Assembly: GCF_003048835.2 (NCBI RefSeq)
Contig: NZ_CP060705.1
Coordinates: 1,240,001-1,304,000 of the forward strand
Direction of reading: 5' to 3'
Origin: Campylobacter concisus
Lineage (GTDB): Bacteria > Campylobacterota > Campylobacteria > Campylobacterales > Campylobacteraceae
Length of the DNA: 64,000 nucleotides
Both the position numbers and the translations under genes were made by a program. Under the pieces are notes generated by a model that saw only the letters and a list, made by a program, of their open reading frames with translations, did no database searches and had not been told where the DNA came from. Numbering within the stretch: the first letter of the stretch is position 1; each line of letters starts with the position of its first letter. This document shows, one piece after another, positions 49,400-58,891 of the stretch.

Positions 49400-49894
49400 T
49401 TAAATTTTATCTTTACTTAGGATTTTTGCGAGCTGCTCTTTGATCTCGTCATCAAATTCACTAACACTTATCACGCCCCTGCTCTCGCACATCTTAGCGT
49501 CATTTACCTCGCAGTAGCCACTCAGCGCGTTTTTGTATCCGCCCCTTATGCAGGCCTCTCTATCTTCTAAAAATCCAGCCCCGCCAAGGATGAGCACGCC
49601 AAGGTCAAAGCCGATCTTAAATTTCGCACTCGCTGAGCTTTTTATCCAGCTTAAAAATATCTCATCATATCTTAGTCCAAGCGCTCCAACGCCATCTGGC
49701 ACGACCAAGATATCAACGCCATAAAGGCTTTCAGCGTAAATTTCAGGATGAAGTCTAATGCCAAATTCATCGACTATCTCAGGCTTTAGGGCGTAGGTTT
49801 TGATGTTAAAACCTTCAAATTTATGCAAAAAATCATAAATTTTGGCAAAGCTTAACAAATTTATCTTGTCAAACATCAAAATGCCAACTTTCAT
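49400..49894 (-). CDS. DJ-1/PfpI-superfamily protein lacking the usual nucleophile
   Basis: A 164-residue Rossmann-like cytoplasmic protein of the class I glutamine-amidotransferase/DJ-1 fold, with VGILMFDKINLLSFAKIYDF at the N-terminus and DILVVPDGVGALGLRYDE in the middle. The nucleophile elbow that normally reads V-C-T-G-A-x-x-L-A-x-A-G-L-L appears as GFDLGVLILGGAGFLEDR, so the active-site Cys is replaced by Asp. It is therefore probably not a standard protease or glyoxalase; a binding or regulatory role is possible. It follows dapD by 11 bases. Confidence 0.75.
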   Translation of the reverse strand: MKVGILMFDKINLLSFAKIYDFLHKFEGFNIKTYALKPEIVDEFGIRLHPEIYAESLYGVDILVVPDGVGALGLRYDEIFLSWIKSSASAKFKIGFDLGVLILGGAGFLEDREACIRGGYKNALSGYCEVNDAKMCESRGVISVSEFDDEIKEQLAKILSKDKI

Positions 49895-49905
49895 GTTAGC
49901 TCCTT

Positions 49906-51105
49906 TTAATGAAGTGCCTCATTTAGCTTGATCGCCCTTTTGCTCGCACTTGCAGTGATCTGACCTGTTTGGCTATTTTGTCTAAAATGAAGTCCGTTTA
50001 GTCCGCCAAGCTCAAGCGCTTTATAAATTTCAGCTTCAAATTTAAAGCTAGGATTTATCTTAGCTAGTTTTTCGCGCTCGCTGGCCAAGATATAGACCTT
50101 TGTGCCCTCAAGCACCGCTATGCCAGCATCCACGATGCAGTTATCACCAAGTGGCACGCCAGTGACTGAGTTTGCGCCAAGCAAGCAGTGTTTGCCGATG
50201 CTTACAGGGTTGCCGTTTGTGCCGCTTAGCACGCCAAGTATGCTAGCTCCGCCACCAACGTCACTGCCCTCGCCCACTACGACAGAGCTGCTGACCCTGC
50301 CCTCGACCATCACGCCACCAGTCGTGCCTGCGTTAAAGTTGATATAAGCAGCCCCTGGCATGACGACTGTGCCAGGATGCACAGCTGCGCCCATGCGGAC
50401 TTTGGCAGCGTCTAAAATTCTCGTGTTATCAGCTGGGATGATGTGACTTAAAAATCTTGGAAATTTATCCACGCTCACGATCGCTGGATACTCGCCAAAC
50501 ATCTTTAGAGAAATTTCATTTTCTCTTAGCCACTCAAGCTCGATCGGGATGTTTTGGCTAGTCCATGCGACATTTGGTAACACCCCAAAGGCTCCATCAA
50601 GCACGATCGTCCTAGGTGCGACCTTGCCAAGTGATATCAAGTAGAGCTTGAGATAGACAGCCTCCACGCTAAGTGGCTTTGCGTCGTCGAACAAAAATAC
50701 AAGTTTAAATTTATTCTCATTTAGCTCAAGATCGTCATCAAATGCCATCTTCACAGCGTGTAAATTCTCCACGTTTTTGTGTGATTTTATATCTTTTTCA
50801 AAGACGCTAAAGAGCTTGCTAGCCTTTTTTGCTACCTTTAGTGTGAGATCGGCTACGAACTCGTGAGCGCTAAAATCAACCTCAACATCGCACTTTTGCA
50901 AAGCATAGATAAAGGCAGCCGCGCTTAAAAAGCTCTCTTTGTAATTTACAACGGCGTAACTTGCTTGTAAAATTTTATCTACATTTTTTTGTCCGCGATC
51001 GACTCTTGCGATGCCAAAAGCAACTGGATCTTTGTAACCATCTTTTTTTCTAAATTCTTCAAAAAATTCCTTAAATTCGTTTGCGTCTTTGAACTCTTTA
51101 GACAT
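49906..51105 (-). CDS. dapD: tetrahydrodipicolinate N-succinyltransferase (long form)
   Basis: DapD adds succinate to tetrahydrodipicolinate in the lysine/diaminopimelate pathway. The C-terminal half (about 225-345) is a left-handed beta-helix with hexapeptide repeats, including RMGAAVHPGTVVMPGAAYIN, VVVGEGSDVGGGASILGVLS and GKHCLLGANSVTGVPLGDNC. The long N-terminal domain (399 residues in all) matches the epsilonproteobacterial/actinobacterial type rather than the ~275-residue E. coli enzyme. Its own start has CTTTAAAGGAG-like sequence upstream (rev. of 51108-51117). Confidence 0.93.
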   Translation of the reverse strand: MSKEFKDANEFKEFFEEFRKKDGYKDPVAFGIARVDRGQKNVDKILQASYAVVNYKESFLSAAAFIYALQKCDVEVDFSAHEFVADLTLKVAKKASKLFSVFEKDIKSHKNVENLHAVKMAFDDDLELNENKFKLVFLFDDAKPLSVEAVYLKLYLISLGKVAPRTIVLDGAFGVLPNVAWTSQNIPIELEWLRENEISLKMFGEYPAIVSVDKFPRFLSHIIPADNTRILDAAKVRMGAAVHPGTVVMPGAAYINFNAGTTGGVMVEGRVSSSVVVGEGSDVGGGASILGVLSGTNGNPVSIGKHCLLGANSVTGVPLGDNCIVDAGIAVLEGTKVYILASEREKLAKINPSFKFEAEIYKALELGGLNGLHFRQNSQTGQITASASKRAIKLNEALH

Positions 51106-51205
51106 CTATTCTCCTTTAAATTTTCTCTTAGTCTAGCCAAAAATGGCTAAAAATTTTATGATTTTAAAGTATTTGAGTTTTTGATAAATTTATAAATTAT
51201 AATAA

Positions 51206-51220
51206 TGATTAATCTTATCA
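51206..51220. promoter_or_regulatory. possible Fur-family operator
   Basis: TGATTAATCTTATCA is a 7-1-7 inverted repeat (five of seven pairs match) in the 160-base gap before the YagU-like gene, near where its promoter should be. It resembles the Fur core TGATAAT-n-ATTATCA but with two changes. AT-rich intergenic DNA produces such matches by chance, so this is only a candidate. Confidence 0.25.
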
Positions 51221-51266
51221 TAAAAGAAATAGAAATAAAATGGCACAAATTTTACAAGGAGAGAAA

Positions 51267-51863
51267 ATGTCAAAGTTAGCTACCAAACCAAAATTTGCTT
51301 TAGCTGCGCTGATCGGTTTAATCGCTGGCGTAGTTTCAGCTTTCGTCAAATGGGGCGCAGAAGTGCCGCTTCCACCAAGAAGCCCTATGGATATGTTTAA
51401 CGCTGCTTGCGGACCAGAAAGTGCCATCAGAGCGGCTAATGCGATCGACTGCTCGAGAAATTTCTTAAACCCGCCTTATGTATTTTTGAGAGATTATGTC
51501 GGTATCACCGATCCAAATGCTGCTATCTACGAGTTTGCAGGGCATGTCTTTAACTACGTGATGCTAACGCACATCATATTTTCAGTCGTTTTTGCTGTTG
51601 GCTACTGCCTCGTGGCTGAGAAATTTCCAAAGATCACAATGTGGCAAGGCGTGATGGCGGGCATTTTAGCAACCATCGCAGTTCATGGTATCTCACTGTC
51701 GCTTCTTGGCCTCACTCCGCCACTTTGGACACTTCCTTGGTATGAGTATGTCTCTGAGCTTGCAGGTCACATGGTCTGGTTTTGGTCGATAGAGATCATC
51801 CGCCACGACCTAAGAGCTAGGATCACAAAAGAAAAAGATCCTAGCGACTGCTGCAACGCATAG
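51267..51863 (+). CDS. YagU-family inner membrane protein
   Basis: A 198-residue protein with four membrane helices and a conserved loop [20 protein letters not shown] after helix 1, which is the hallmark of the YagU family (DUF1440). Further matches are [13 protein letters not shown] and the C-terminal [20 protein letters not shown]. In E. coli YagU contributes to acid resistance; the role here is unproven. ATG 51267 has AAGGAGAG upstream; an earlier ATG at 51240 has none. It stands alone between dapD (divergent) and a strong hairpin terminator. Confidence 0.85.
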   Translation: MSKLATKPKFALAALIGLIAGVVSAFVKWGAEVPLPPRSPMDMFNAACGPESAIRAANAIDCSRNFLNPPYVFLRDYVGITDPNAAIYEFAGHVFNYVMLTHIIFSVVFAVGYCLVAEKFPKITMWQGVMAGILATIAVHGISLSLLGLTPPLWTLPWYEYVSELAGHMVWFWSIEIIRHDLRARITKEKDPSDCCNA

Positions 51864-51868
51864 CTTAT

Positions 51869-51909
51869 AATTTTGCTGTTTTGGGCGCAAAACCTAAGAC
51901 AGCAAAATT
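51869..51909 (+). terminator. 17-bp hairpin terminator after the YagU-like gene
   Basis: AATTTTGCTGTTTTGGG (51869-51885) pairs over its full length with CCTAAGACAGCAAAATT (51893-51909) around the loop CGCAAAA, with two G-U wobbles that are valid only on the plus-strand transcript. It ends with T residues. A near-copy with the same loop lies at 52639-52672. Confidence 0.8.
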
Positions 51910-52057
51910 TAATCATTTAAAAAACTCTAGCGCCTCTTAGACGCAGTCATATCGATTAAATTCATCTGCCTAAAAACAAAATTTCATCATTTTTTGCAAG
52001 GCTTGAAAATCTTAAATTTATCTAGCTTTTAATACGTAAATTTAAAAATTTAAGCGT

Positions 52058-52510
52058 TTAGCACTCACTACTAAGCTCTAAATTTTCTAAACGAAGCGGC
52101 TTTTCATCCTCAAAAATCATCCCTATACCATAAGGCTCACAGATATCAAGCGCGCCCTCAGCAAATCTCATCAGCCACTGCTTATCACGCGCATAAAAGG
52201 TGCATTGTGGCGAGCTAAATGGCAGTTCGCAAACTGGCACGTCAAGCAAGCCAAGCTCGTCCTCGCTCAATTGATACTTTTGCCTAAGCTCATCTTTTAA
52301 AAAGACAAGTGCCTCTTTTATATGCTGGTCAATATCTCGTGCGATGCGCTCTGCTAGCAAAGTAGTCTCATTGTCTGCGCCAGTCTCGTCTTTACAGACA
52401 AGGCAAAACGGCACTTCTCCAAAGCTCTCGCTTTTTAGCTCCAGCTGCGCGTACCAAATAAAACCATCATCTACCGCGACTTTTTCAAGCTCGCCAAATT
52501 TCAAAGTCAT
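52058..52510 (-). CDS. hypothetical protein (150 aa)
   Basis: A soluble, acidic 150-residue protein with no signal peptide or membrane helix. It contains two cysteines in VPFCLVCKDETG and a helical middle (HIKEALVFLKDELRQKYQLS). It ends ENLELSSEC. I do not recognise a family. Composition and codon use match the neighbours. It stands alone between two hairpin-bearing gaps. Confidence 0.6.
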   Translation of the reverse strand: MTLKFGELEKVAVDDGFIWYAQLELKSESFGEVPFCLVCKDETGADNETTLLAERIARDIDQHIKEALVFLKDELRQKYQLSEDELGLLDVPVCELPFSSPQCTFYARDKQWLMRFAEGALDICEPYGIGMIFEDEKPLRLENLELSSEC

Positions 52511-52638
52511 TTTTTATTCTCATTTTTGTGATTTTACTAGCCTCTTATGCAAAAGGCTAAATTTGAAGTATGTTTATCGTAGGCAAAAGGGCTCAAGTGC
52601 CCAACACTTGCGAGTTAGAGCTAAATACTACCTTTAAA

Positions 52639-52672
52639 TTTGCTGTCTTAGGCGCAAAACCTAAAACAGCAA
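52639..52672 (-). terminator. hairpin terminator after the 229-aa exported protein gene
   Basis: TTGCTGTCTTAGG (52640-52652) faces CCTAAAACAGCAA (52660-52672) around the loop CGCAAAA. The only imperfect pair is C-A on the plus strand but G-U on the minus strand, so the structure is complete in the leftward transcript of the gene that ends at 52691. It is nearly the same sequence as the hairpin at 51869. Confidence 0.7.
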
Positions 52673-52690
52673 CTAAATTTAGCTCTTCGC

Positions 52691-53380
52691 TTAAAAGCAA
52701 AATTTCTCATCGGTGCCATTTTGCTTGCGCATAGCTTTAAAGTTAGCAAGATTGTCTTTGTCTAAAAAGTAATCTTTCTCTTTTTTATTGCGGGCTTCAA
52801 GCTTTTCTATGCCTTTTGCAAGGGCTGCTTTTCTATCTTCGTGAGGTGAGCTAAATTCTGGCGAAAACATCGCTTCATAGGCATTTTTCTTAGTCCATTC
52901 AAGTGCTTTATCAGCGATCTCTTGTTGTTTTTTGATATCGCAAAATGCATAAGGATTGACCACGTCGCCAACAAGCTTCATAAACGCCCCTATCGCAGCC
53001 ACCACGTCAGTAAATTTCTCGCCCTCCATGTCTATAACGCCTCTTAGCAAGATCGCGCGATTTTTTGCCACGTAAAACCAAAATACCGCATCATCGCGAA
53101 GTCCAAGATCATAAGCGCGAGCTGATAGAACAAAAAGAGTTATCGGACTAACTAACTGCGAAGCGTCCTGCACGATCTTTTCTGCCTTTTTAAAGTCCTC
53201 TACTTTGCCACTTTTTAAAAGCTCATCTATCTTGTCATAGACCTTGACATACTCCACCTTGCCAGCGTTTGCTGAGTAGTAAGGCGTGACGTAGATGTCG
53301 ATACTTCTTACTTTGCCGTCGTTTGCAAAACCACATACCGCTGTAAAAAGTAGCATCGAAAGCAGTGATAAAATTTTCAT
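52691..53380 (-). CDS. exported hypothetical protein (229 aa)
   Basis: A periplasmic protein with signal peptide MKILSLLSMLLFTAVCGFAN. The mature part is helical, with stretches such as YDKIDELLKSGKVEDFKKAE and LFVLSARAYDLGLRDDAVFW that read like TPR/Sel1-type helical pairs. The C-terminal ~60 residues are charged (EKLEARNKKEKDYFLDKDN). I recognise no family. It is followed by its own terminator and is separated from the upstream UPF0210 gene by another hairpin, so it is monocistronic. Confidence 0.65.
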   Translation of the reverse strand: MKILSLLSMLLFTAVCGFANDGKVRSIDIYVTPYYSANAGKVEYVKVYDKIDELLKSGKVEDFKKAEKIVQDASQLVSPITLFVLSARAYDLGLRDDAVFWFYVAKNRAILLRGVIDMEGEKFTDVVAAIGAFMKLVGDVVNPYAFCDIKKQQEIADKALEWTKKNAYEAMFSPEFSSPHEDRKAALAKGIEKLEARNKKEKDYFLDKDNLANFKAMRKQNGTDEKFCF

Positions 53381-53451
53381 TTTAGCTCCTTGGTTTAAAA
53401 TTTTTATTATTTTAACTAAAAGTGGTTGAAAAGTTTGGGTAAATTTAAAGG

Positions 53452-53478
53452 AAAGTCCGCAAATTTAAAGCGGACTTT
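53452..53478 (-). terminator. hairpin terminator after the UPF0210 gene
   Basis: AAAGTCCGC (53452-53460) and GCGGACTTT (53470-53478) form a perfect nine-base stem around AAATTTAAA, just beyond the stop of the leftward UPF0210 gene. Confidence 0.75.
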
Positions 53479-53483
53479 GAAGA

Positions 53484-54821
53484 TTAGTTTTTAAAACTAT
53501 GTATAGGCGCTGGAATTTGTCCGCCACGAGCGATGAAGTCAGCACTTGAGGCTTTATTTATCTTCATCACAGGCGCTCTTCCTAAAAGACCGCCAAACTC
53601 AATCATATCGCCCTCTTTGCCTAAAGGTATGATACGAACGGCCGTTGTTTTTTGATTTATCACGCCGATAGCCGCCTCATCAGCGATCATCGCAGCTATA
53701 CTCTCGCTTGGCGTATCCGCAGGTATGGCGATCATATCAAGTCCCACCGAGCATATCGCTGTCATTGCTTCAAGCTTTTCTAAATTTAATGATCCTGCGC
53801 GCACCGCAGCTATCATGCCCTCGTCCTCTGAGACTGGGATAAACGCACCACTTAAGCCGCCCACTTGATTGCACGCCATGACGCCACCTTTTTTGACCGC
53901 ATCATTTAGTAGAGCAAGTGCCGCAGTTGTGCCGTGCGTACCGACAGCCTCAAGCCCCATCTCCTCAAGCACACGAGCCACCGAGTCGCCCACAGCTGGC
54001 GTTGGAGCAAGAGAGAGATCGACGATACCAAATTTAACCCCAAGGCGCTCGCTCGCCATTTGACCGACTAACTGACCGATACGAGTGATCTTAAACGCCG
54101 TCTTTTTCACAGTTTCAGCCACCACGTCAAAGCTCTCGCCACGCACCTTTTCAAGGGCTCTTTTGACGACGCCTGGACCTGAAACGCCGACATTTATCAC
54201 TATATCAGCCTCACCCACGCCGTGAAATGCTCCAGCCATGAAAGGGTTGTCCTCGACTGCGTTTGCAAAAACCACGAGCTTCGCACAGCCCATCTCTGAT
54301 GCCGCCGCCGTCTCTTTTATGATGCGTCCCATGTCACGCACTGCACTCATATTTATGCCAGTTTTTGTTGAGCCGACATTTACACTTGAGCAGACTTTTG
54401 CAGTCTGCGCTAGTGCTTGCGGGATAGAATTTATCAAAATTTCATCGCCCTTTTGATAGCCCTTTTGCACTAGAGCCGAAAAACCACCTATAAAATCAAT
54501 ACCAACTTCAATAGCTGCCCTATCAAGCGTCTTTGCGATCATCACGTAGTCTTTTGCGTTGGTTGCGGCGCCGATTATCGAGATGGGCGTCACGCTCACT
54601 CTTTTATTGACGATTGGTATGCCTAGCTCAGCGGAAATTTCGTTGCCCACTCTAACTAGGTCTTTGGCTTTAGTGGTGATTTTTGCGTAAATTTTGTCGC
54701 AGGCTTTGTTGATGTCAGAGTCGATGCAGTCGAGCAAACTAATGCCCATCGTGATCGTTCTGATGTCAAAATTTTGCTCCTCGATCATCGAGATCGTTTC
54801 AGTTACATTTTTGATATCCAT
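53484..54821 (-). CDS. UPF0210 / PFL family protein
   Basis: A 445-residue cytoplasmic protein of the DUF711/UPF0210 family, which has a pyruvate-formate-lyase-like fold but no known reaction. Typical stretches are [20 protein letters not shown] near the N-terminus, [20 protein letters not shown] near residue 115, and the C-terminal [20 protein letters not shown] with [13 protein letters not shown]. The glycyl-radical motif of true PFL is absent. The ACT-domain gene ten bases upstream is its usual genomic partner, so the pair may act together, perhaps sensing an amino acid. Confidence 0.92.
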   Translation of the reverse strand: MDIKNVTETISMIEEQNFDIRTITMGISLLDCIDSDINKACDKIYAKITTKAKDLVRVGNEISAELGIPIVNKRVSVTPISIIGAATNAKDYVMIAKTLDRAAIEVGIDFIGGFSALVQKGYQKGDEILINSIPQALAQTAKVCSSVNVGSTKTGINMSAVRDMGRIIKETAAASEMGCAKLVVFANAVEDNPFMAGAFHGVGEADIVINVGVSGPGVVKRALEKVRGESFDVVAETVKKTAFKITRIGQLVGQMASERLGVKFGIVDLSLAPTPAVGDSVARVLEEMGLEAVGTHGTTAALALLNDAVKKGGVMACNQVGGLSGAFIPVSEDEGMIAAVRAGSLNLEKLEAMTAICSVGLDMIAIPADTPSESIAAMIADEAAIGVINQKTTAVRIIPLGKEGDMIEFGGLLGRAPVMKINKASSADFIARGGQIPAPIHSFKN

Positions 54822-54830
54822 CTTTTGTCC

Positions 54831-55097
54831 TTAAATTTTGTGCATAGCATCAAAAATGGCTGAGCTTTGGATATTTATCTTTACTTTTAGGCTCTCTCCA
54901 AGCTTATCTAGCTCCGCTCTTAAGGCCGTAAAGTCCTTATTTTCATCGCTTGAAACCACCGCCATCATCGTGAAAAAGTCGCTCAAAATAGTCTGTGAGA
55001 TGTCGTCTATGTTTAGCCCTAGCTCACTAAGCTTTGCTGAGACGCCAGCAACGATGCCTACCCTATCTTTTCCTACTACGGTTACGATCGCTTTCAT
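54831..55097 (-). CDS. ACT domain protein, UPF0237 family
   Basis: An 88-residue single ACT domain beginning MKAIVTVVGKDRVGIVAGVS, with SQTILSDFFTMMAVV as the second strand/helix. Such free-standing ACT proteins bind amino acids or related ligands. It lies directly upstream of the UPF0210 gene, the usual arrangement. Its ribosome site AGGAGAAAAG is strong. Function is not known for the pair. Confidence 0.92.
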   Translation of the reverse strand: MKAIVTVVGKDRVGIVAGVSAKLSELGLNIDDISQTILSDFFTMMAVVSSDENKDFTALRAELDKLGESLKVKINIQSSAIFDAMHKI

Positions 55098-55134
55098 CTT
55101 TTCTCCTGTTAAATTTTAATTTTTTTTAAAGTGC

Positions 55135-55193
55135 ATTTTGGCTCCAAAATTTAAACCCTGGATCAAGCAAAGCTAAATTTTGGTAGCCAAATT
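55135..55193. terminator. imperfect hairpin downstream of mrp
   Basis: TTTTGGCTCCAAAATTTA (from 55136) is matched in inverse by TAAATTTTGGTAGCCAAA (from 55174), an 17-base stem with one bulged base and a 20-base loop. It lies between the mrp stop and the ACT gene, so it may terminate the thiC-mrp transcript or regulate the downstream pair. Confidence 0.45.
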
Positions 55194-55230
55194 TAATTAA
55201 AATTTGCTCTAAATTTTATCTTTTACAAAT

Positions 55231-56331
55231 TTATTTCGAGCAAGCACTCTTACCGTCATTTACTGGCTGGATCGCTGAGTTATCGGCCCCACCGCCGTTA
55301 TTTATATTTTCTATCATCTCCCAAAGCCTTGCAGCTGCGCTCTCATAGCGTTTTGCAGTGACTGAGTTTGGCTCGTAAAAGCTAACTGGCTTGCCGCTAT
55401 CGCCGCCTACTCTAACCGCTGGCTCGATAGGAATTTCGGCTAAAATTTGAGTGTTATAAGCCTTTGCCACCTCTTCAGTCGTGCCTTTGCCAAAGATATC
55501 ATACTCTTTGCCGTTATCTGGGCAGATAAAGCCACTCATGTTCTCGATGACGCCAGCGATTGGGATGTGAAGCTTCTCAAACATATCAAGCGCACGTTTG
55601 CTATCGTCAAGTGCTACTACTTGAGGCGTTGTGACGCAGACACCTGCCGTTACTGGCACGCTTTGAGCAAGGGTAAGTTGCGCATCGCCCGTTCCTGGAG
55701 GCATGTCGAGAAATAAGACATCAAGCTCGCTCCAAAGCACGTCTCTTAGTAGCTGCTCGATAGCTTTCATGATCATCGAACCACGCCAGATAAGGCTCAT
55801 GCCCTCTTCCATCAAAACGCCCATGCTCATCATCTCCACGCCGTGACTAAGGATCGGCTTTAGCTTGTTGCCAACGACTTGTGGCTGAGTATTTACTTCG
55901 CCAAGCATTCTTGGGATATTTGGTCCGTAGATGTCAGCGTCTAAAATTCCCACTTTTTTGCCTAGTTTTGCCATTGAGATGGCTAAATTTAGCGTTGTGG
56001 TTGATTTGCCAACGCCGCCTTTGCCTGAGCTTACCATTACGAAATTTTTAACTTGAGGCGCGATATTTTTGCCACTTTGAGTGTTACTTTTCTCCTCAGG
56101 TATCTTTGGCTGGATCAAATTTAGCACGTACTCATTTGAGCCCATGACACGCTTGATGTCCGTTTTTAGCTCGTTTGCCACATCAGGATTTGAGCTAACG
56201 ATCTCGACTTCGATTAATATTTTATCGCCGATCTGCACGTTTTTTACAAAGCCAAAGCTAACTATATCCTTCTCAAATCCCGGATATATGACACCTTTTA
56301 GTCTATTTAAGACCTCTTCTTTATTTAACAT
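55231..56331 (-). CDS. mrp: Mrp/ApbC-type iron-sulfur carrier ATPase
   Basis: A 366-residue P-loop NTPase that carries or inserts Fe-S clusters. An N-terminal MIP18-like domain (about 1-75) precedes the deviant Walker [11 protein letters not shown] at residues 101-110 and the MinD/Mrp-type [12 protein letters not shown]. Switch II is [14 protein letters not shown], and the paired-Cys position appears as [14 protein letters not shown], where only one Cys of the usual C-P-x-C is seen. It overlaps thiC by seven bases, fitting a role in maturing the Fe-S enzyme ThiC, which is inference. Confidence 0.93.
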   Translation of the reverse strand: MLNKEEVLNRLKGVIYPGFEKDIVSFGFVKNVQIGDKILIEVEIVSSNPDVANELKTDIKRVMGSNEYVLNLIQPKIPEEKSNTQSGKNIAPQVKNFVMVSSGKGGVGKSTTTLNLAISMAKLGKKVGILDADIYGPNIPRMLGEVNTQPQVVGNKLKPILSHGVEMMSMGVLMEEGMSLIWRGSMIMKAIEQLLRDVLWSELDVLFLDMPPGTGDAQLTLAQSVPVTAGVCVTTPQVVALDDSKRALDMFEKLHIPIAGVIENMSGFICPDNGKEYDIFGKGTTEEVAKAYNTQILAEIPIEPAVRVGGDSGKPVSFYEPNSVTAKRYESAAARLWEMIENINNGGGADNSAIQPVNDGKSACSK

Positions 56332-57623
56332 TTTTCTCCTTTTTCTAGATCTTTTGAAATTTTATATGCACAAAATTTTGGTCCGCACATCGAACAAAAA
56401 TGAGCGCTCTTAAACGCATCTTCTGGCAAGCTCTCATCGTGAAGCTCTCTAGCCTTTTTTGGATCAAAGCTAAGCTCAAACTGCTTGTTCCAGTCAAACG
56501 CATATCTAGCGTCACTCATTGCGTGATCTTTTTCGATAGCTCCAGCCTTGCCAAGTGCGACATCTGCGGCATGAGCTGCTATCTTGTGAGCTACGATGCC
56601 CTCTCTTACGTCATTTTCATTTGGTAGTCCTAGGTGCTCTTTTTGCGTCACATAGCAAAGCATGCTAGCGCCGTGATATGCTGCCATCGTACCGCCAATC
56701 GCTGAAGTGATATGATCATACCCCGCGCCGATATCGCTAACAAGCGGTCCAAGCACGTAAAATGGGGCATCATGGCAAAGCTCTTGTTCGATTTTCATAT
56801 TATACTCAATTTGACTTAATGGCACATGACCAGGGCCCTCTATCATCACTTGCACATCTTTTTGCCACGCACGAAGTGTTAGCTCTCCAAGCACCTTTAG
56901 CTCGCTAAGCTGCGCCTCATCTGTTGCGTCATAAAGACATCCTGGACGAAGTCCGTCACCAAGCGAGAGTGAGACGTCATATCTAGCGCAAATTTCTAAA
57001 ATTTGATCAAAAATTTCATAGAAAGGATTTTGCCTATTTAGCTTTGACATATAGCTTGCAGTTAAACTACCACCACGGCTAACTATGCCCATTTTACGCT
57101 TTTTAACAAGGGACAAAAACTCACGCAAAAAGCCAGCGTGTATCGTAAAGTAACTAACCCCTTGCTTTGCTTGCTTCTCTAGCACGCTTAAAATTAGCTC
57201 ATTTGTGATATTTGTAACCTCTTTTGCCTCTTTTAAAATTTCATACATTGGCACCGTGCCAACTGGCACGCTTGAATGCTCAATGATAGCACTTCTAATG
57301 GCATCCAAATCGCCATCCGTACTTAAATCCATAACCGTATCTGCGCCAAATTCTAAGCAAATTTCAAGCTTTCTAAGCTCTGCGCAAATGTCACTGCTTA
57401 GGCTTGAGTTGCCGATATTTGCATTGATTTTTGTCTTTAGCTTTCTGCCTATGCCCATTGGTTTTAAATTTATGTGATTTACATTTGCTGGGATGATGAT
57501 CCTGCCGTTTGCCACCTCATCCATGAGCAAATTTTCGCCTATCCCCTCGACCTTTGCCACATAGCTCATCTCCTTTGTGAGCTCACCTCGCCTAGCATAG
57601 TACATCTGCGTCTTATCTCTCAT
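56325..57623 (-). CDS. thiC: phosphomethylpyrimidine synthase ThiC
   Basis: ThiC converts aminoimidazole ribotide to the pyrimidine part of thiamin by a radical-SAM mechanism. The cluster motif CSMCGPKFC is at the C-terminus (about residues 413-421), as is typical for this family. [20 protein letters not shown] near residue 262 and [20 protein letters not shown] near 300 are family signatures. At 432 residues it lacks the N-terminal extension of the ~600-residue enterobacterial type. I saw no thiamin riboswitch in the 100 or so upstream bases. Confidence 0.96.
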   Translation of the reverse strand: MRDKTQMYYARRGELTKEMSYVAKVEGIGENLLMDEVANGRIIIPANVNHINLKPMGIGRKLKTKINANIGNSSLSSDICAELRKLEICLEFGADTVMDLSTDGDLDAIRSAIIEHSSVPVGTVPMYEILKEAKEVTNITNELILSVLEKQAKQGVSYFTIHAGFLREFLSLVKKRKMGIVSRGGSLTASYMSKLNRQNPFYEIFDQILEICARYDVSLSLGDGLRPGCLYDATDEAQLSELKVLGELTLRAWQKDVQVMIEGPGHVPLSQIEYNMKIEQELCHDAPFYVLGPLVSDIGAGYDHITSAIGGTMAAYHGASMLCYVTQKEHLGLPNENDVREGIVAHKIAAHAADVALGKAGAIEKDHAMSDARYAFDWNKQFELSFDPKKARELHDESLPEDAFKSAHFCSMCGPKFCAYKISKDLEKGEKC

Positions 57624-57739
57624 GAGTAGCCTTTTTAAATTTATAAAAAAGCTAATTTTAGTCCTTTTTATATTTGAACTAACTAAATAAATCTAAATTT
57701 CTACTCTTTTTTAAAAAGATTTTTTCAAGTTTTAGAATG

Positions 57740-57745
57740 TATAAT
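57740..57745 (+). promoter_or_regulatory. -10 promoter element for ispDF
   Basis: TATAAT preceded by TG gives an extended -10 (TGTATAAT). It lies 33 bases before the preferred TTG start of ispDF and overlaps the alternative upstream ATG at 57737, which argues against that start. Confidence 0.6.
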
Positions 57746-57772
57746 TCCGTAACAATCTTCAAAGGAGCTACC

Positions 57773-58891
57773 TTGCTTGATATCTCACTTATAATGCTTG
57801 GAGCCGGAAATTCCAGCCGTTTTGAGCTACCTGTAAAGAAGCAATGGCTTCGCATCGGCAGCGATCCACTTTGGCTATTTGCCACTAAAAATTTGAGTAA
57901 CTTTTACACATTTAAAGAGATCATCGTCGTTAGCAAAGAGTGCAAATATATGTCTAAATTTGCTCCAAATTATAAATTTGTTGATGGTGGCGAGACAAGA
58001 CAAGATAGCCTAAAAAACGCTCTTGAGCTAGTAAGTAGTGAATTTGTCCTAGTTAGCGACATCGCGCGCCCTTGCATATCAAGCGAGCTCTTTCACAAGA
58101 TCATCGAGGCAGCCACTCAGGCTGACTGCGTGGTCCCTGCGCTAAAGATCGCTGACACTGCCTATCTTGGCGAAAACGCAATCGATAGAGAAAAAGTAAA
58201 ACTTATCCAAACACCGCAGCTCTCGCGCACAGCACTTCTTAAAAAGGCTCTTAGTAGCGCTGAAATTTACACAGATGATAGCTCGGCTATGAGAGCCATT
58301 GGCGCAAGTATTTGGCACATTTTGGGCGATGAGATGGCTAGAAAGATCACTTTTAAAGAGGATCTTGCCAAAATTTCAGCCCTAAAAGCACCAGAAAACG
58401 AAGTCTTTGTAGGTAACGGCTTTGATGTGCATGAGTTTGAAAAGGGTCGTCCGCTTGTGCTTTGTGGCGAAAAGATCGACTATGAGTTTGGGCTAAAGGC
58501 TCACAGCGACGGCGATGTGGCACTTCATGCGCTAACAGACGCTATCTTGGGAGCTGCTGGGCTTGGCGACATAGGCGAACTTTTTCCTGATACGGACGCT
58601 AAATTTAAAGATATTAGCTCTATTTACTTGCTTGAGGAGGCCTACAAAAGGGTGCAAAGCGTGGGCTTTGTACTAACAAACGCTGATATCACGATAATGG
58701 CACAAAAGCCAAAACTTTCAAAACTAAAATCAAAAATGGAGGCAAACATCGCGCAGGCTCTAAATTTAAGCCAAAGCCGCATAAATGTAAAGGCGACGAC
58801 GACTGAGGGGCTTGGTTTTGTCGGCAGATGCGAGGGGATCGCTGTCATGGCAAGCGCTAGCCTTAAATTTTACAACTGGACACAAATATGA
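57773..58891 (+). CDS. ispDF: bifunctional IspD/IspF (MEP pathway)
   Basis: A fused enzyme of 372 residues. The N-terminal part (about 1-205) is the cytidylyltransferase IspD with LIMLGAGNSSRFELPVKKQ, and the C-terminal part (about 213-372) is the MEcPP synthase IspF with GNGFDVHEFEKGRPLVLCG and AHSDGDVALHALTDAILGA, whose Asp/His residues bind zinc. The fusion is typical of epsilonproteobacteria. The start is TTG 57773 with AAAGGAG six bases upstream; an earlier ATG (57737) falls on the promoter. Its stop overlaps the next gene by four bases. IspG acts downstream in the same pathway. Confidence 0.96.
   Translation: MLDISLIMLGAGNSSRFELPVKKQWLRIGSDPLWLFATKNLSNFYTFKEIIVVSKECKYMSKFAPNYKFVDGGETRQDSLKNALELVSSEFVLVSDIARPCISSELFHKIIEAATQADCVVPALKIADTAYLGENAIDREKVKLIQTPQLSRTALLKKALSSAEIYTDDSSAMRAIGASIWHILGDEMARKITFKEDLAKISALKAPENEVFVGNGFDVHEFEKGRPLVLCGEKIDYEFGLKAHSDGDVALHALTDAILGAAGLGDIGELFPDTDAKFKDISSIYLLEEAYKRVQSVGFVLTNADITIMAQKPKLSKLKSKMEANIAQALNLSQSRINVKATTTEGLGFVGRCEGIAVMASASLKFYNWTQI

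Noticed and set aside
57624-57736. Thiamin riboswitch upstream of thiC
   Set aside because: No CTGAGA or ACCTGATC-like core is visible in the short upstream region.
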